A DNA stretch of 64,000 bases from Ichthyophis bannanicus (lineage: Eukaryota > Chordata > Amphibia > Gymnophiona > Ichthyophiidae): the NCBI GenBank assembly GCA_033557465.1, contig JAWIIG010000025.1:5265001-5329000 (forward strand), in the 5' to 3' direction. Of this stretch, positions 40,846 to 51,240 are shown piece after piece. A program made the translations under genes and the position numbers. A model generated the notes under the pieces. The model was not told the origin of the DNA. It made no database searches and worked only from the letters and a program-made list of their open reading frames with translations. Position 1 is the stretch's first letter, and each line of letters begins with the position of its first letter.

Positions 40846-42170
40846 GAAACAGATTTTCATGGATCCTTCTGTCCCATTCTTGATCTCAAGGGAGTCAACC
40901 ATTGCTTGAGAGAGGCCAGGTTTTGCATGGAGACACTAAGGTTGGTCTTAGAAACGGTGCACAAAGGCAAATTTCTGGCGTCCCTAGACTTCACTAAGGC
41001 TTATTTCCATATTCCAATCAGGGAGGATCAAAAGCGTTTCCTGTGCTTCACTGTGCTTCCTGTGCTTCACTGTGCTGGGCCAGCACACTCAATTCTGTGA
41101 TCTTCCCTTTGGTTTGGCTACTGCTCCTCACACCTTTTCAAAGATCATGGTGGTCGTTGTGGCTGCATTACAACATCAAAGGATCCGTGTGCGTCCTTAT
41201 CTAGTTGAGTGGCTCATTCATGCAAAGTCACTTTCTGGAGAGCCTAAGATGTGTGGTCAATTGCAGCAAAAGCCTGCTTCGATACTCGAGTGGCGTGGGT
41301 ATTCCTTTCTCAGGACAGATGCCTCAAATTTTGCAGCCAACTCCAGTCCTTTCAAGTGCAACTGTCTCCCAGGATTTGGGATTACCTGCAGTTGCTGAGG
41401 GCTATGGCGGCGATGTTGGAGATGATTCCCTGGGCTCAGGAGTGCACATATGGCCCCTGCAGCATTCATTACTGAACTGCTGGCCCCTTGCTCCCAGGAT
41501 TACAAAATTCACTTCCCTCTTCCTTGCAGCATACGCCGCAACCTTAAGTGATGATCTTTCCTTGAAAACTTGCGATGGTGTGTTACTCTGGAGGTTCCGC
41601 ATTGGGTAGTGGTGACTACTGATGCCAATCTGAAGGGCTGGGGCACTCATTGCCTTGGCCAAATGGCACAAGACAGTTGGTCTCTGAGGGAGGCCAGTTG
41701 GACTAGCAGTCAGCTTGAAGCAGGAGCAGTGCAGCTGGCGTTGTTACATCCTTCCGCAACTCTTCAATCAGGCAGTGAGAGTTCTATCCAACAATGCCAC
41801 AACAGTAGCTTATCTCAACAGATGGGGGGGCCACCAAGTGCTCAGGAGTGGCCTTGGAAATTAGCTTTCTATTTTCATGGGCCGAGCGGCATTTGCAGAC
41901 TCTCTCGACACAGCACATCATGGGATTCAAGAATATGCAGGAAGATTTCCACAGTTGCCACGCTCTCGACCCCAGCAAATGGGAATTGGCCCCCTGGGTA
42001 TTCAGATGCACCATACACCATAGGGGCTTTCCAAGCCTGGACCTGATGGCGACATTTGCCATTGCCAAAGTACCAGACTTCTTCAGTCGCAGGAAGGAGC
42101 CAGGGTCCAAGGGGCTGGATGCCATGGCCCAGGCTTGGCCTCTACTTTACACGCTTCTGCCTTAGGCCTT
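40846..42170 (+). pseudogene. type 2 DIRS reverse transcriptase and RNase H
   Basis: RT motifs: CPILDLKGVNHCLREARF (40873), FLASLDFTKAYFHIPI (40980), DLPFGLATAPHTFSKIM (41100) and, where YLDDWL is expected, YLVEWLIHAK near 41200, so both catalytic Asp are replaced. An 18-26 bp local duplication near 41041-41075 (CTGTGCTTCACTGTGCTTCC) disrupts the frame just before LPFG. RNase H begins near 41600 (TTDANLKGWGTHCLG, SSQLEAGAVQLAL) and ends with a FDLMATFAIAKVPDFFSR-like block near 42040 (LDLMATFA). Not functional. Confidence 0.8.
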
Positions 42171-42329
42171 GATCAGTCGGATTCTGCAGCACATAGTCTC
42201 ACCCCAGTCTGCTGATCTTAGTGGCACCAGACTGGCCTCGACACCTATGGTATGTCGATCTGATTCAACCTCTAGTGGCAGCACCCCTGGAGCTCGGATC
42301 TTGCAGGAGCCTATTGATGCGGGGGCCAG

Positions 42330-43663
42330 TTGATGTCTCCCTAATCGCTTGAGAGGCACTGGTTAGAGCGAAAAGGCTATTCAGCGCACGTCATGGCCAC
42401 ATTTCTCAAAGCTAGAAGGCCTTCTGCCTCCTTGGCACATGCCAAGATTTGGCATTTATTTGAGAATTGGTGTCATCAACATTCTATTTCCCCCTGGTGC
42501 GTTCAGATACCTTACATTTTGGCCTTGCTACAAGATGGTTTTGACAAGGGCCTTGCCCTGAATTCCTTAAAGATTCAAGTAGCCGCATTGTGATGTTATT
42601 GGGATCTGATAGCGGGTTGTTCCCTGACTTCACATGTGAACATTAAGAACATAAGAAATGCAATACTGGGTCAGACCAAGGTCCATCAACCCCAGTATCC
42701 AGTGTCCTGTTTCCAACAGTGGCCAATTCAGGTCGCAAGTACCTGGCAAGTTCCCAAAAAGGTAGAAAGGTTCCTCAGTGTTTGTCCTGGGGTAAGCAGT
42801 GGATTTCCTAGGTCCTCAATGGTTTATAGACCTTTCCTCCAGGAACTTGTCCAAACCTTTTTTAAACCCAGCTATACTAACAGCTTTTTCAACGTGGATG
42901 TTGTCCGCTTTCTTCAAGGAGTCCTAGTCTTGTGCCCTCCCATCCGATGGGTGGTCCCGCCATGGGACCTTTCTATCATCCTACATGCACTTATGAGGCC
43001 TCCTTTGGAGCCCTTGAAAAGAACCATGCTAAAGGACTTGTCTTTGAAGGAGATCATCTTAGTGGCCATTAGTTCAGCCCACCACCTGTCTGAATTGCAG
43101 GTGCTTTCCTGCCGAGATCCTTTTTTGTCCTCCTCCGAGGGAGTGACTCTTCGGCCGGTTCCTTCATTCCTATCTAAGGTTCTCTCCTCCTTTCATTTAA
43201 ATCAGGTGATTTCACTCCCATCATTTTCAAATGAGCAGTGTTCTGGTAAAGACAAAGATCTTCACACTTTGGATGTCAGCAGGATGATTCGTCGACACCT
43301 GAAGGTGATGAATTCCTTCCAGCTCTTGAACCATTTATTTGTCTTCTTTTCCTGTCCTCGCAAGGGTTATGCGGCCTCTAAAACTATGCTAGAGTCTTGG
43401 ATTAAGGACGTCATTGAACCAATGTATATGTTTCATGGTAAATCTGTTCCCGTCTGGTTAAAAGCTCACTTGATATGGGCTCAGGCAACTTCTTGGGAAG
43501 AGAAGTCGCGAATTACCCTGCTCAACATTTGTTGTGCGGCGACATGGTCTTCCTTGTCTACCTTTGTGTGCCATTACTGCTTGAACCTCCAAACACGGGC
43601 ATCAGCTTGTTTTGGTGCCAGGGTGCTTGTGGCAGCTGTCTCTTCCCGTCCTGGGGTGGTATA
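42330..43663 (+). pseudogene. type 2 DIRS tyrosine recombinase, interrupted
   Basis: The N-terminal SAM-like part is read near 42390-42595 (SLAHAKIWHLFENWC, ILALLQDGFDKGL, NSLKIQVAAL). A CR1 tail interrupts at 42636-42895. Then the catalytic domain: PPWDLSIILHALMRPPLEPL, LSLKEIILVAISSAHHLSELQVL (first catalytic Arg replaced, SAHHLSE against SARRISE in copy B), LHTLDVSRMIRRHL, and the end ICCAATWSSLSTFVCHYCLNL with the nucleophile Tyr. The HxxR box is read as KAHLIW, also altered. The frame is open from 42897 to 43663 although the site residues are lost. Confidence 0.8.
42636..42895 (-). mobile_element. CR1 LINE 3' tail inserted in the recombinase
   Basis: The + strand reads TTAAGAACATAAGAAATGC, ACTGGGTCAGACCAAGGTCC, GTTTCCAACAGTGGCC and CAGTGGATTTCC, the inverse of the tail at 14192-14389. 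It extends further up the 3' UTR, to AACCTTTTTTAAACCCAGC, before the recombinase resumes. Confidence 0.88.
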
Positions 43664-43674
43664 GCTTTGGTGTA

Positions 43675-43785
43675 CTTCCCACTGGCCTGGACTGGTCTAG
43701 CAGGATGATTCAGAAGGTAAAATTTTACTTACTGTTAATTTGCTTTCGTAGAATCCTGCTAGATCAATCCAGGATCCACCCGCTC
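43675..43785. repeat. internal complementary region of the type 2 DIRS element
   Basis: GGACTGGTCTAGCAGGAT and ATCCTGCTAGATCAATCC are inverted partners around GGTAAAATTTTACTTACTG. The central sequence inverted (CAGTAAGTAAAATTTTACC) recurs as the terminus at 44213-44235. Confidence 0.75.
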
Positions 43786-43917
43786 TTTGTCAATCTGGAA
43801 GCAGCTTTTGCATGAAGAATCATGGATATTACACAGCTGTTTCTTGTGCCTTTGTGCATAGTTTTCACCTTTGTGCACCCACCTTTTTCATGTGGTGGAG
43901 TTGCCTTGGTTTTTACT

Positions 43918-44212
43918 TGGTTGGTGACCAGGGAGTTGGTCTGAGGGAGAGCCCTAGATGTAGTGTACTTAGGTTTCAATAAAACTTTTAACACCATTCC
44001 GCATTGACGACTTATAAACAAACTGAGCACCCTAGGGATAGACCTGAAGTTACTGATTGGGTTAGAAATTGATTGAGTGGGATGTGGCAAAGGGTACATG
44101 TTAAATGGAGCTCACTCTGAGGAGGAGGTTACCAGGGGTGTGCTGCAAGGATCTGTCCTTAGTCCGATTCTTTTTAACATCTTTGATAGTGATATTGCAG
44201 AAGGACTGTCTG
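43918..44212 (+). mobile_element. internal CR1 RT fragment
   Basis: It matches 37798-38096 of the CR1 copy closely (GTGACCAGGGAGTTGG, GAGCACCCTAGGGAT, GGAGCTCACTCTGAGGAG, GGATCTGTCCTTAGTCCG). It holds RT motifs from WVTREL to QGSVLSPILFNIF, with several frameshifts and small deletions. Both ends are cut. Confidence 0.85.
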
Positions 44213-44235
44213 GTAACAGTAAGTAAAATTTCACC
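44213..44235. repeat. outer terminus of the type 2 DIRS element
   Basis: AACAGTAAGTAAAATTTCACC matches the inverse of the centre of the internal complementary region with one change. The rest of the right terminal repeat is not recognisable. Confidence 0.5.
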
Positions 44236-45640
44236 ATCTGGTGACTGCCTGCTCAGCCTACCCAGGGACTCTCAACCACTGTCCCAACACAACCCCCACC
44301 TTTCATTGGTCAAGGCATCTCCTACCTTAGGCTCATGACAAAACTGATCAAGCAGTACCTGGGCACTTTCCTTACCAGTGGCTGCATCCCCACATCAGTG
44401 CCAGAAGCCCACCATGAGCACCCAGAGCAGCAAATTCACTCTACGTGTGTAACCTGCACACCCACAGGACAGGATCCTAGGACAGGCACAGCCCCTCAGT
44501 GGGGCATCTTCTCCTCAACTGGGACAGGCTCAGCATCACTGTGACAAATTAATCGGATCTTCAAAGGAGCACAAACTCCATAAGGCATCTCAAATACACT
44601 CTGCTGCTGCTCCCTCTTGCACTGTTAGGCCACCTCCGGGTCCTGGACAAGGTGCTGAGGCCTTTCCCAGTCTTAGACCTTAGGGATTCACCTTCAACAT
44701 TCCCCAAGGTGTCCTTGTGTGCTCCATATATAAACTTCAAGATGATATAGATCTTCCTGGAAGAGAGCTCTCATCGGAGCCAAGCTTCACCAGTTGTAGA
44801 CCACCCCATTATAAAGAGAAAAAAAAAGGAGGTGATACAGTCCTCTCGTTGAGTAGGGATACTGAGGAGGGGTACCTTCCTCTGTGAAAGGACCCCATCG
44901 ACCCACAATCCAACTATTCAGCCTGAAGTCTAGATAAATCCTCACTTATTCTTTCTTCCCCATTTGTCCATTTTAGTTATGTTCTATTCTGCCCTAATCT
45001 CAGTCCCTCTACCATCCTGGCCTCCCTCACAGACCAGCTGCATTAACTCTTTATAGTTCAGCGCAGTGGGCCCTCCATCTGCACCCTTCCGCTGTGGTCC
45101 TGCATGACTCCCATATTAACCCCTAAGCAGCTTCCATTGCTTGCCTCACTGCATCTACAGTACTGCTTTTCCATTCCAAAACACGCTGTAAATGGTCACT
45201 TGGCACTTCTCTATATTTCCTCTTGCTTGTTAAGATGCTGCCTGCCCACCTGTGGTTACGATTAACTATCAGTCTTTAACTCCACACTGCTTGGAATGAT
45301 TCCCCTCTTCTAAACATGGACACGCCTATAATCTTGAATCCTAACTTTTATCATCTTCACCTCAGGCTTGTGCTAAGCAGTGCTTTGCACTGCCCACTCC
45401 CTTACATCAAAAGTAAAAATTAGAAAATAAATAAATTAAAAAGGAAGTTCATAGCAACCTACTCCAGGTCTGCTGACAGCAAACCTGTATGCAGAATGTC
45501 CTTGCCTCACTGTACTAGGACCGGTCTCGTGCTCATCCTGGATTTGTTACTATATATGGACTGCAAAGGCCTGTCCCAAAAATCCCAATTGCTTAGCAAC
45601 ATCGATGGATCTGTGCATGATTTCCACATCTGCTTGCTTT
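44236..45640. other. no recognised gene
   Basis: Sequence of ordinary composition with only short open frames (at most 77 codons). A run of A at 44817-44827 and no repeat that I can name. It may be an old element beyond recognition or unique DNA. Confidence 0.5.
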
Positions 45641-46972
45641 ATTTATTTATTTAACAGTATTTCTAAACCGCCTTATCTTAATAATCAAGGTGGTATCACG
45701 GCAAACAATCAGGTCAGGTGTGTGTGTTATACATGCAGTGGGGGGAAATTGAGTGTGTGTCGTGTTGTGTGTTAGATTGGTATGAGCTATTTACAGAGTG
45801 GGCTATATACAGTGGTGCAAAAACAAATTCCATGCATACATTGGTTAGGCGGGATCATGTGCTGTTGTTCCTTCTCCGAAGTTATGTGATGTGTCCATAG
45901 TGTTCTATGAACAGTATGGTTTTTAGCTGTTTTCTGAAGTCTTTTAGGTCTGTAGCGGCCCTCAAGTCGTCCGGGAGTTTGTTCCATATTGTTGGAGCGG
46001 CCATTGAGAGTGCTCTGTCTGTTGTGTCCTTGCGTGTGTGTTTGTATTCACTGGGGGTGCTGACTCTGTTGTGGGTTTGTTTTCTTCTGGGACGCGTACT
46101 GGTGTCTGATTGTATGAGTGTGTGTAGGCTGTTGGCTGATGTGTTGTGTTTGATCTTGAATATGTTTATGATAGCTTTGTATTTGATGCGTGCACCGATT
46201 GGAAGCCAGTGTAAGTCCTTTAAGGTGGGTGTGATGTGCTCCTGTCTTGTCGTTCCTGCTATGATTCGTGCAGCAGTGTTTTGTGCTAGTTGTAGAGGTT
46301 TGAGGGCTTGTTTCGGTAGGCCGAGGTATATCGGATTGCAGAAGTCCAGTAGTGGGGTTATCAGTGCTTGACAGACGATACGGAAGTGTTCCGGGGCAAG
46401 GAGCGGCTTTAGTCTCCTGATGATTCGCATCTTGTAGTAGGCTTTTTGGGTTGTTTTGTCTATGTGTGTTTTGAGATTGAGTTTATTGTCCAGAGTAACT
46501 CCGAGGTATCTCACTTCTGATCTTATTGGTATAGTGGTGCTTTGTATCTTTAAATTTGGTGGGTGTTTGAAGCCTTGGTTCCGGGTGATGATTAGGGCTT
46601 CGGTCTTGTAGTTTATTGCTAGGTTGTTGTTTTGACACCAACTCTCCATTTGGGTGAGGCAGTCTGTTATCTTAGAGAAGTCCGGGTTGTTGATTGATAT
46701 CGGGGTGTAAATCATTATGTCGTCTGCATATATTGTGTGTTGAATGTTGTTCTTTTTCATGATATTGCAAATTGGTTGTATGTAGATGTTAAATAGGAGA
46801 GCTGAGAGTGCGGATCCTTGAGGTACTCCTTGTTGGACGTTTATGGGTCGGGAGGTGTTGTGTCCTGACTTGACCTGTAGCTGTCTTTCGGTTAGGTACG
46901 AGTGGAACCACTTCAATGTGATACCGTGTATACCAGTGTTCTTTAGTCTTTCTAGGAGGGTGTTTACCTTCC
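45641..46972 (-). mobile_element. L2-type LINE, 5'-truncated
   Basis: Minus strand. The tail is at the left: (TTTA)n at 45641-45652, then AACAGTATTTCTAAACCGCC. The coding part runs leftwards from about 46972 to 45882. At 46972 it meets unrelated sequence in the middle of the RT palm, so the 5' two thirds are gone. Confidence 0.88.
45882..46972 (-). pseudogene. L2 LINE RT and C-terminal domain, 5'-truncated but open
   Basis: One frame stays open for about 360 codons from the truncation point to the stop at 45882. Motifs: NTLLERLKNTGIHG, FHSYLTERQLQVK, QQGVPQGSALSALLFNIYIQP, the catalytic TIYADDIMIY near 46715, EVRYLGVTLDNKLN, AARIIAGTTRQEH, LKDLHWLPIGARIKYK and the C-terminal IWNKLPDDLRAA. 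It has no inactivating change in what is left, which suggests a young insertion. It is related to but distinct from the L2 at 16791-19146. It cannot make a full protein because the endonuclease and RT fingers are missing. Confidence 0.9.
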
Positions 46973-47140
46973 AGCACAACCACAAGGATGGCATATTTGA
47001 CAACAGCCTAGCCATCCACCCAGATGTCTGTAGAGCCACTTGAACCAGGTCCTGCAGGGACCACAGTCATCGTACAAGAGTTCCACCTACTCAAAGCCAC
47101 ATCTGCCTCTCCTCGGGCTCATGTAAATAATTAATTAATT

Positions 47141-47376
47141 AATTGCAAAATGCAATGTGTTCCTTTGAGTCAGTGCTTACTCCTGATGACCCAGCAGCTC
47201 ATGGGTTTTCTTGGCAGTATGACCGGAAGTAGATTGCCAGGCCTTTCTTCTGAGGCAATGGAGAGTTAAGTGATTTGCCCAAGGCCACAAGGTGTGCTAG
47301 TGGGAATCAAACCCTGGTCTCTTGATTACCAAGGCAGTGCTCTAACCACTAGGTACTCTTCCACTCCAATTAATTA
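47141..47376 (-). mobile_element. SINE with AT-rich flanking repeats
   Basis: The + strand has GGCAATGGAGAGTTAAGTG, GCCCAAGGCCACAAGG, GGGAATCAAACCC (inverted B box), AACCACTAGGTACTC (inverted A box) and CTTCCACTCC. AATTAATTAATT lies on both sides (47128-47142 and 47367-47381), a plausible target duplication. It is a diverged member of the SINE group. Confidence 0.8.
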
Positions 47377-47455
47377 ATTAAAAATACATCTGAATCGGAC
47401 AGGGAGGGAAACGTACAATCCATCTCTTCTTAAATACCTAGTTTCCCAGCAGACT

Positions 47456-47760
47456 ATTTTTATTTTTATTTATTTACATTCTCTTATATACCGCGCTATT
47501 CTGCATCAGTGCGGTTTACATTGAACAAACTGAAATTACATTGAACAGGGCATTATAACTTGGAGATAACTATTTTACAGGGAACATGGGCTATGGAGGG
47601 TTAAGTGGCTTGCCCAAGACCACAAGGAGCACCTGTGGGACTAGAAACCCCAGTCCTTCCGGCCCAAGGTTGCTGTCCTCTAGTGGGATTTGAACCCCCG
47701 ACCTTCCGGCCTGAAGTACCTTGCCCCAACCACTAGGCCACTCCTCCACTCCTGGCCACT
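47456..47760 (-). mobile_element. tRNA-headed SINE, complete
   Basis: The + strand starts TTTTTATTTTTATTTATTTAC and then TATATACCGCGCTATTCTGC, and continues through the core to GGGATTTGAACCCC (inverted B box, 47687) and CCACTAGGCCACTCC (inverted A box). Its head end has a short tandem repeat: GGCCACTCCTCCACTCCT occurs two to three times, up to 47785. Confidence 0.92.
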
Positions 47761-47789
47761 CCTCCACTCCTGGCCACTCCTGGCCACTC

Positions 47790-48361
47790 CACTAGCTGGC
47801 CAATGCTAAACTTTCCCTTTACCCCACTTGACCCCAACCAAAGTAATCTTGCTTAGAAAGCAGCTGCAGCAGTATCATCCTGTCAGAAATGGTGCTTCTC
47901 TTCCAGCCCATCTGCAGCAATTCCTTCTAGGCACTGAATATAGTAGCTCCATTCTGTCAAAAATGATGCTTCACGCCAAGCCTTGTCTGCAACAGTTCCC
48001 TCCAATAGTGACTGTGATGACAGAATATTCTGAGGAATGCAAGCCACCATCTGCGATCTGGATGCCCTGGTCTTTATCACTGCAGTTATATTCTCAGGCA
48101 GTGGTTGTGTAAGATTTCTTAGACATTTTGTGAGTCAAACACAATTGCATCTGAGCATAAGGGACTCAGCCTACAGACTTGTATTTTAAAAAAAAAAACA
48201 AACCAACCCCCAAGCAGCCCTGCTCAGGCTTTAGCTTTCTATGCAGAATTGTGGTAAGATATGGTTCAGGGCTTGCAGGCAGTATGCAGTCCTACCCCAT
48301 GAGTGCCAGTTTACACTGTTCCGGCAGTATGCAATCCTACAGAAGCCTTTAGTCAGAATTA
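47790..48361. other. no recognised gene
   Basis: No long frame. CAGTATGCAGTCCTAC and CAGTATGCAATCCTAC (48276 and 48325) are a short direct duplication. Confidence 0.5.
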
Positions 48362-48925
48362 CTACTACTATTACTTATCATTTGTATAGTGCTACAAGGC
48401 GTATGCAGTGCTGTACAGACGCATGTAAAAGACGGTCCCTGCTCATCAGAGCCTATAATATAGTCAAAACAGACGACAACAACAGCTAAGGGTAAGGATA
48501 TATCTAGGAGAATGGTAAGAAAACACATAGGAGACTAAGCGGATCAGGATCCAAAAGTGGCCTTGAAGAGGTGAGTTTTCAGCCTGGATTTGAAAAGGGC
48601 CAGAGATGAAGCCTGATGCACAGACTTGGTAGTTCCAGGCATATGGAGCAGCAAGGTGGAAGGATCGGTCTGGAGTTGGCAGTAGAAGAGAAGGGCACAG
48701 ATAGAAGGAATGTGCCAGAAGAACGGAGTTCCCAAGGAAAGGTGTACGTAGAGACACGAGAGGAAAAGTAGTGAGGAGAAGAAGAATGAATGCACTTATA
48801 GGTAAGTAGAAGTTTGAACTGGATATGGAAATGAATAGGGATCCAGTGAAGTGACTTGAGAAGAGGGGTTATATGAGCATATCGAGGCTGGTGCAGTCTG
48901 AATGGTGATGATCTACAGTGATGAC
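48362..48925 (-). mobile_element. L2 LINE 3' end, inverted
   Basis: The left edge is the inverted tail (TACTACTACTATTACTTATC, then GTATAGTGCTACAAGGCG). The minus-strand coding end reads LGTPFFWHIPSICAL and LALFKSRLKTHLFKATF. It is a mirror of the copy at 48926-49600. Confidence 0.85.
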
Positions 48926-49600
48926 ACTGCTACTAAGACACTACTGTAATCCACTCTAGTCACCTCCCATCTTGACTATTGTAACCTACTTTTTGCTGGT
49001 CTCCCTCTAAATCATCTCTCTCCCCCCTTCACTCTGTTCAACACTCTGCTGCATGGCTAATCTTCCACCAGCCTCGTCATGCTCATATTACCCCTGTTCT
49101 CAAGTCACTTCATTGGCTCCCTATCCATTTCCGCATCCAGTTCAAACTTCTCCTGCTGACCTATAAGTGCATTCACTCTGCAGCTCCTCGCTACCTTATC
49201 TCTCCCTACACCCCTCCTCAGGAATCCACTCTTCTGGCAAATCGCTTCTATCTGTGCCCTTCTCTTCTATTGCTAACTCAAGACTTCACTCCTTTCACCT
49301 TGCTGCTCCTTATGCCTGGAACAAACTACTTGAGTCTGTACATCAGGCACCTTCTCCGACACTTTTCAAATCCAGGCTGAAAACTCACCTCTTCGCTGCC
49401 ACTTTCAGATCTTGATTCACCTAATCTCCTTTGTGTTTCCTTACCATTCTCTCTAGATATATTCTATATCTATAGCTACTGTGTTGACTGTCTTGACTAG
49501 ATTGTAAGCTCTGATAAGCAGGGACTCTTTTACATGTGTCTGTGCAGCGCTGCGTACATTTTATAGCGCTATACAAATGTTCAGTAGTAGTAATAGAAGA
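48926..49600 (+). mobile_element. L2 LINE 3' end
   Basis: It starts in the RT C-terminal domain (SHLDYCNLLFAGLPLNH near 48962), then HWLPIHFRIQF-like sequence and TLFKSRLKTHLFAATF near 49355-49405. The tail is GATTGTAAGCTCTGATAAGC, GCGCTATACAAATGTTCAG and (TAG)n. Frameshifts are present. It is joined 5' to 5' with the inverted copy on its left. Confidence 0.88.
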
Positions 49601-49685
49601 TCTCTGCTGGAATCCCAGAACAAGTCACCCTGCTACCCAAAAAAAACAAACTGCCTACCCTACCCTAGGCAGGCACTTCAGCTTT

Positions 49686-50810
49686 GTACAAGGTGCGATC
49701 AAAAAATATCGAGACTTGTACAGTAACAGATGAAATATAACACTGACTGTTATTGCATTCAGTCTTCTTCAAAGTAGTCCGCTTCCAATAAAATACACTT
49801 TCTCCAGCGTTCCTGCCACTGCTGGAAACAATTTTGAAATGCCTCTTTTGTTATGCTGTGAAGCTGCTATGTCATATTTTGCTTAATGGTCTCCAAGTAG
49901 TCAAATTTATGTCCTTTCAATGGTAATTTCAGTTTTGGAAACAAGAAAAAGTCACAGGGTGTGAGGTCAGGTGAATGTGGAGGCTGACTGACTTGCTCAA
50001 TTTGGTGTTTGGCCAAGAACTGCTGGACAAGATGTGATGTGTGAGCTGGAGCGTTATCGTGATGAAGCAACCATTCACCATTCATGTGCAACTCTGGTCT
50101 CTTATGACAAAATGCATCTCTCAAATGAGTCAGAACTTGGATGTAGTACTCCTTATTGATGGTTTGGCTTTTTGGAGCATACTCATGATGAACAACACCC
50201 TCAAAGAAAACTGTGAGCATGACCTTGACATTGCTCCTCATCTGGCAGGCTTTCTTGGGTCTGGGAGAGTCATTGTGAGTATTGAGCCTTAGTTTCTGGG
50301 TAATAACCATAAACCCATGATTCATCACCAGTGATAATCTTTTTGATTAAATCTGAGTCATTTTCAACACATTCCAACAACTCCCTGACTGCAGGCAATC
50401 TATCTTTTTGGTCAGGGGACAGGAGTTTTGGCATGAATTTTGCAGACGCACATCTTATCCCCAAATCGACAGTAAGAATGGACTGTACCGACCCAAAACT
50501 GATGTCCATATCCTCAGCAAGCTCCCTGATAGTCAATCAACGATTTGAGCATATTGCACCATGCACTGCTTCAACTTTGTCTTCATTCCTGCTCGTGGAT
50601 GGCCTTCCGGAACGTACATCACTGTCAACACTTTGGCGGCTCTCTTGGAAAAGTTTGTACCAGTCATAAACTCGAGCATGATTCATTCATTCATCGCCAT
50701 ACACTTGCTGTAACTTGTCATAAGTCTCTTTGCACGAATCTCCAAGTTTCTGGCAGAATTTAATGCAAATTCGCTGTTCAATTTTTTTCACTCATTGTAA
50801 ATCTGACGAA
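49686..50810 (-). mobile_element. mariner-family DNA transposon relic
   Basis: A transposase gene on the minus strand with about 180 bp to its left, ending at a candidate terminal repeat (GGTGCGATCAAAAAATATCG at 49692). I could not find a convincing inverted partner on the right, beyond 50800, so that end is probably eroded. Mariner elements move by cut and paste into TA. Confidence 0.8.
49867..50797 (-). pseudogene. mariner transposase, D,D34D, broken
   Basis: From right to left: KKIEQRICIKFCQKLGDS (first helix-turn-helix, near 50780), RVYDWYKLFQES (50670), RELAEDMDISFGSVQSIL (second helix-turn-helix, 50520), then the catalytic core: ITGDESWVYGY (first Asp, 50330), VMLTVFFEGVVHHEYAP, LLHHDNAPAHTSHL (second Asp, 50060) and PPHSPDLTPCDFFLFPK (third Asp, 49960). 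There are exactly 34 residues between the second and third Asp, the mariner spacing. The length is about 310 codons against about 340 usual. A stop at about 50690, a frameshift near 50290 and a stop near 49880 inactivate it. Confidence 0.9.
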
Positions 50811-51240
50811 CTGCTTTTACACGACACCAAACACATGATTTAAAAAGGTACAGGTATGCTACAGCCACGCTACACTCTACACATGCAGAGCACATAACTA
50901 GGTCACTGCATGCTTAATAGCATCATGGGTGATGTCCTCGTAGACAGTTTCCAGTGTCGGTGTCCCCATCATGGCAGTTTTCCAGCATCAGTATCCCCTC
51001 CTTCACATTTTCGCATATGCTACCATAATTTTTCCTGAGTAGGCTGCAGCCTCCATACATTGGCTCCATTTCTCCACAGTAAAGATTATCAGCCAGTCAT
51101 GACAGCAAACTTGTATGCTCTTAAACTCGCCACCTCCCATTTAGGGGGCTGAAGCCCCCCCCCCGCCACTCATCAGGACAGCATTTGAGCACCAGGAGGT
51201 CAAATCACCATAAACCAGTACTAGCTTCAACCTACCCCAG
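50811..51240. other. no recognised gene
   Basis: Between the mariner and a CR1 copy. No repeat or frame that I can assign; a C run at 51156-51165. Confidence 0.5.

Larger units (their letters stand above)
32560..44235 (+). mobile_element. type 2 DIRS-like element, split by an L2 LINE
   Basis: A second DIRS lineage, clearly different in sequence from copies A, B, D and F. Its left part (32560-33305) is a gag remnant. Its right part (40223-44235) has RNase H, RT, RNase H again, recombinase, an internal complementary region (43675-43785) and a terminus (44213-44235). The 6.9 kb between them is an inverted L2 LINE that carries a CR1 LINE. The two parts could also be two separate copies joined by the L2; the extra RNase H copy at 40223-40845 shows that at least one rearrangement took place. 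Confidence 0.65.

Noticed and set aside
45907..46371. Plus-strand open frame of 154 codons
   Set aside because: It is antisense to the well-supported L2 RT on the minus strand.
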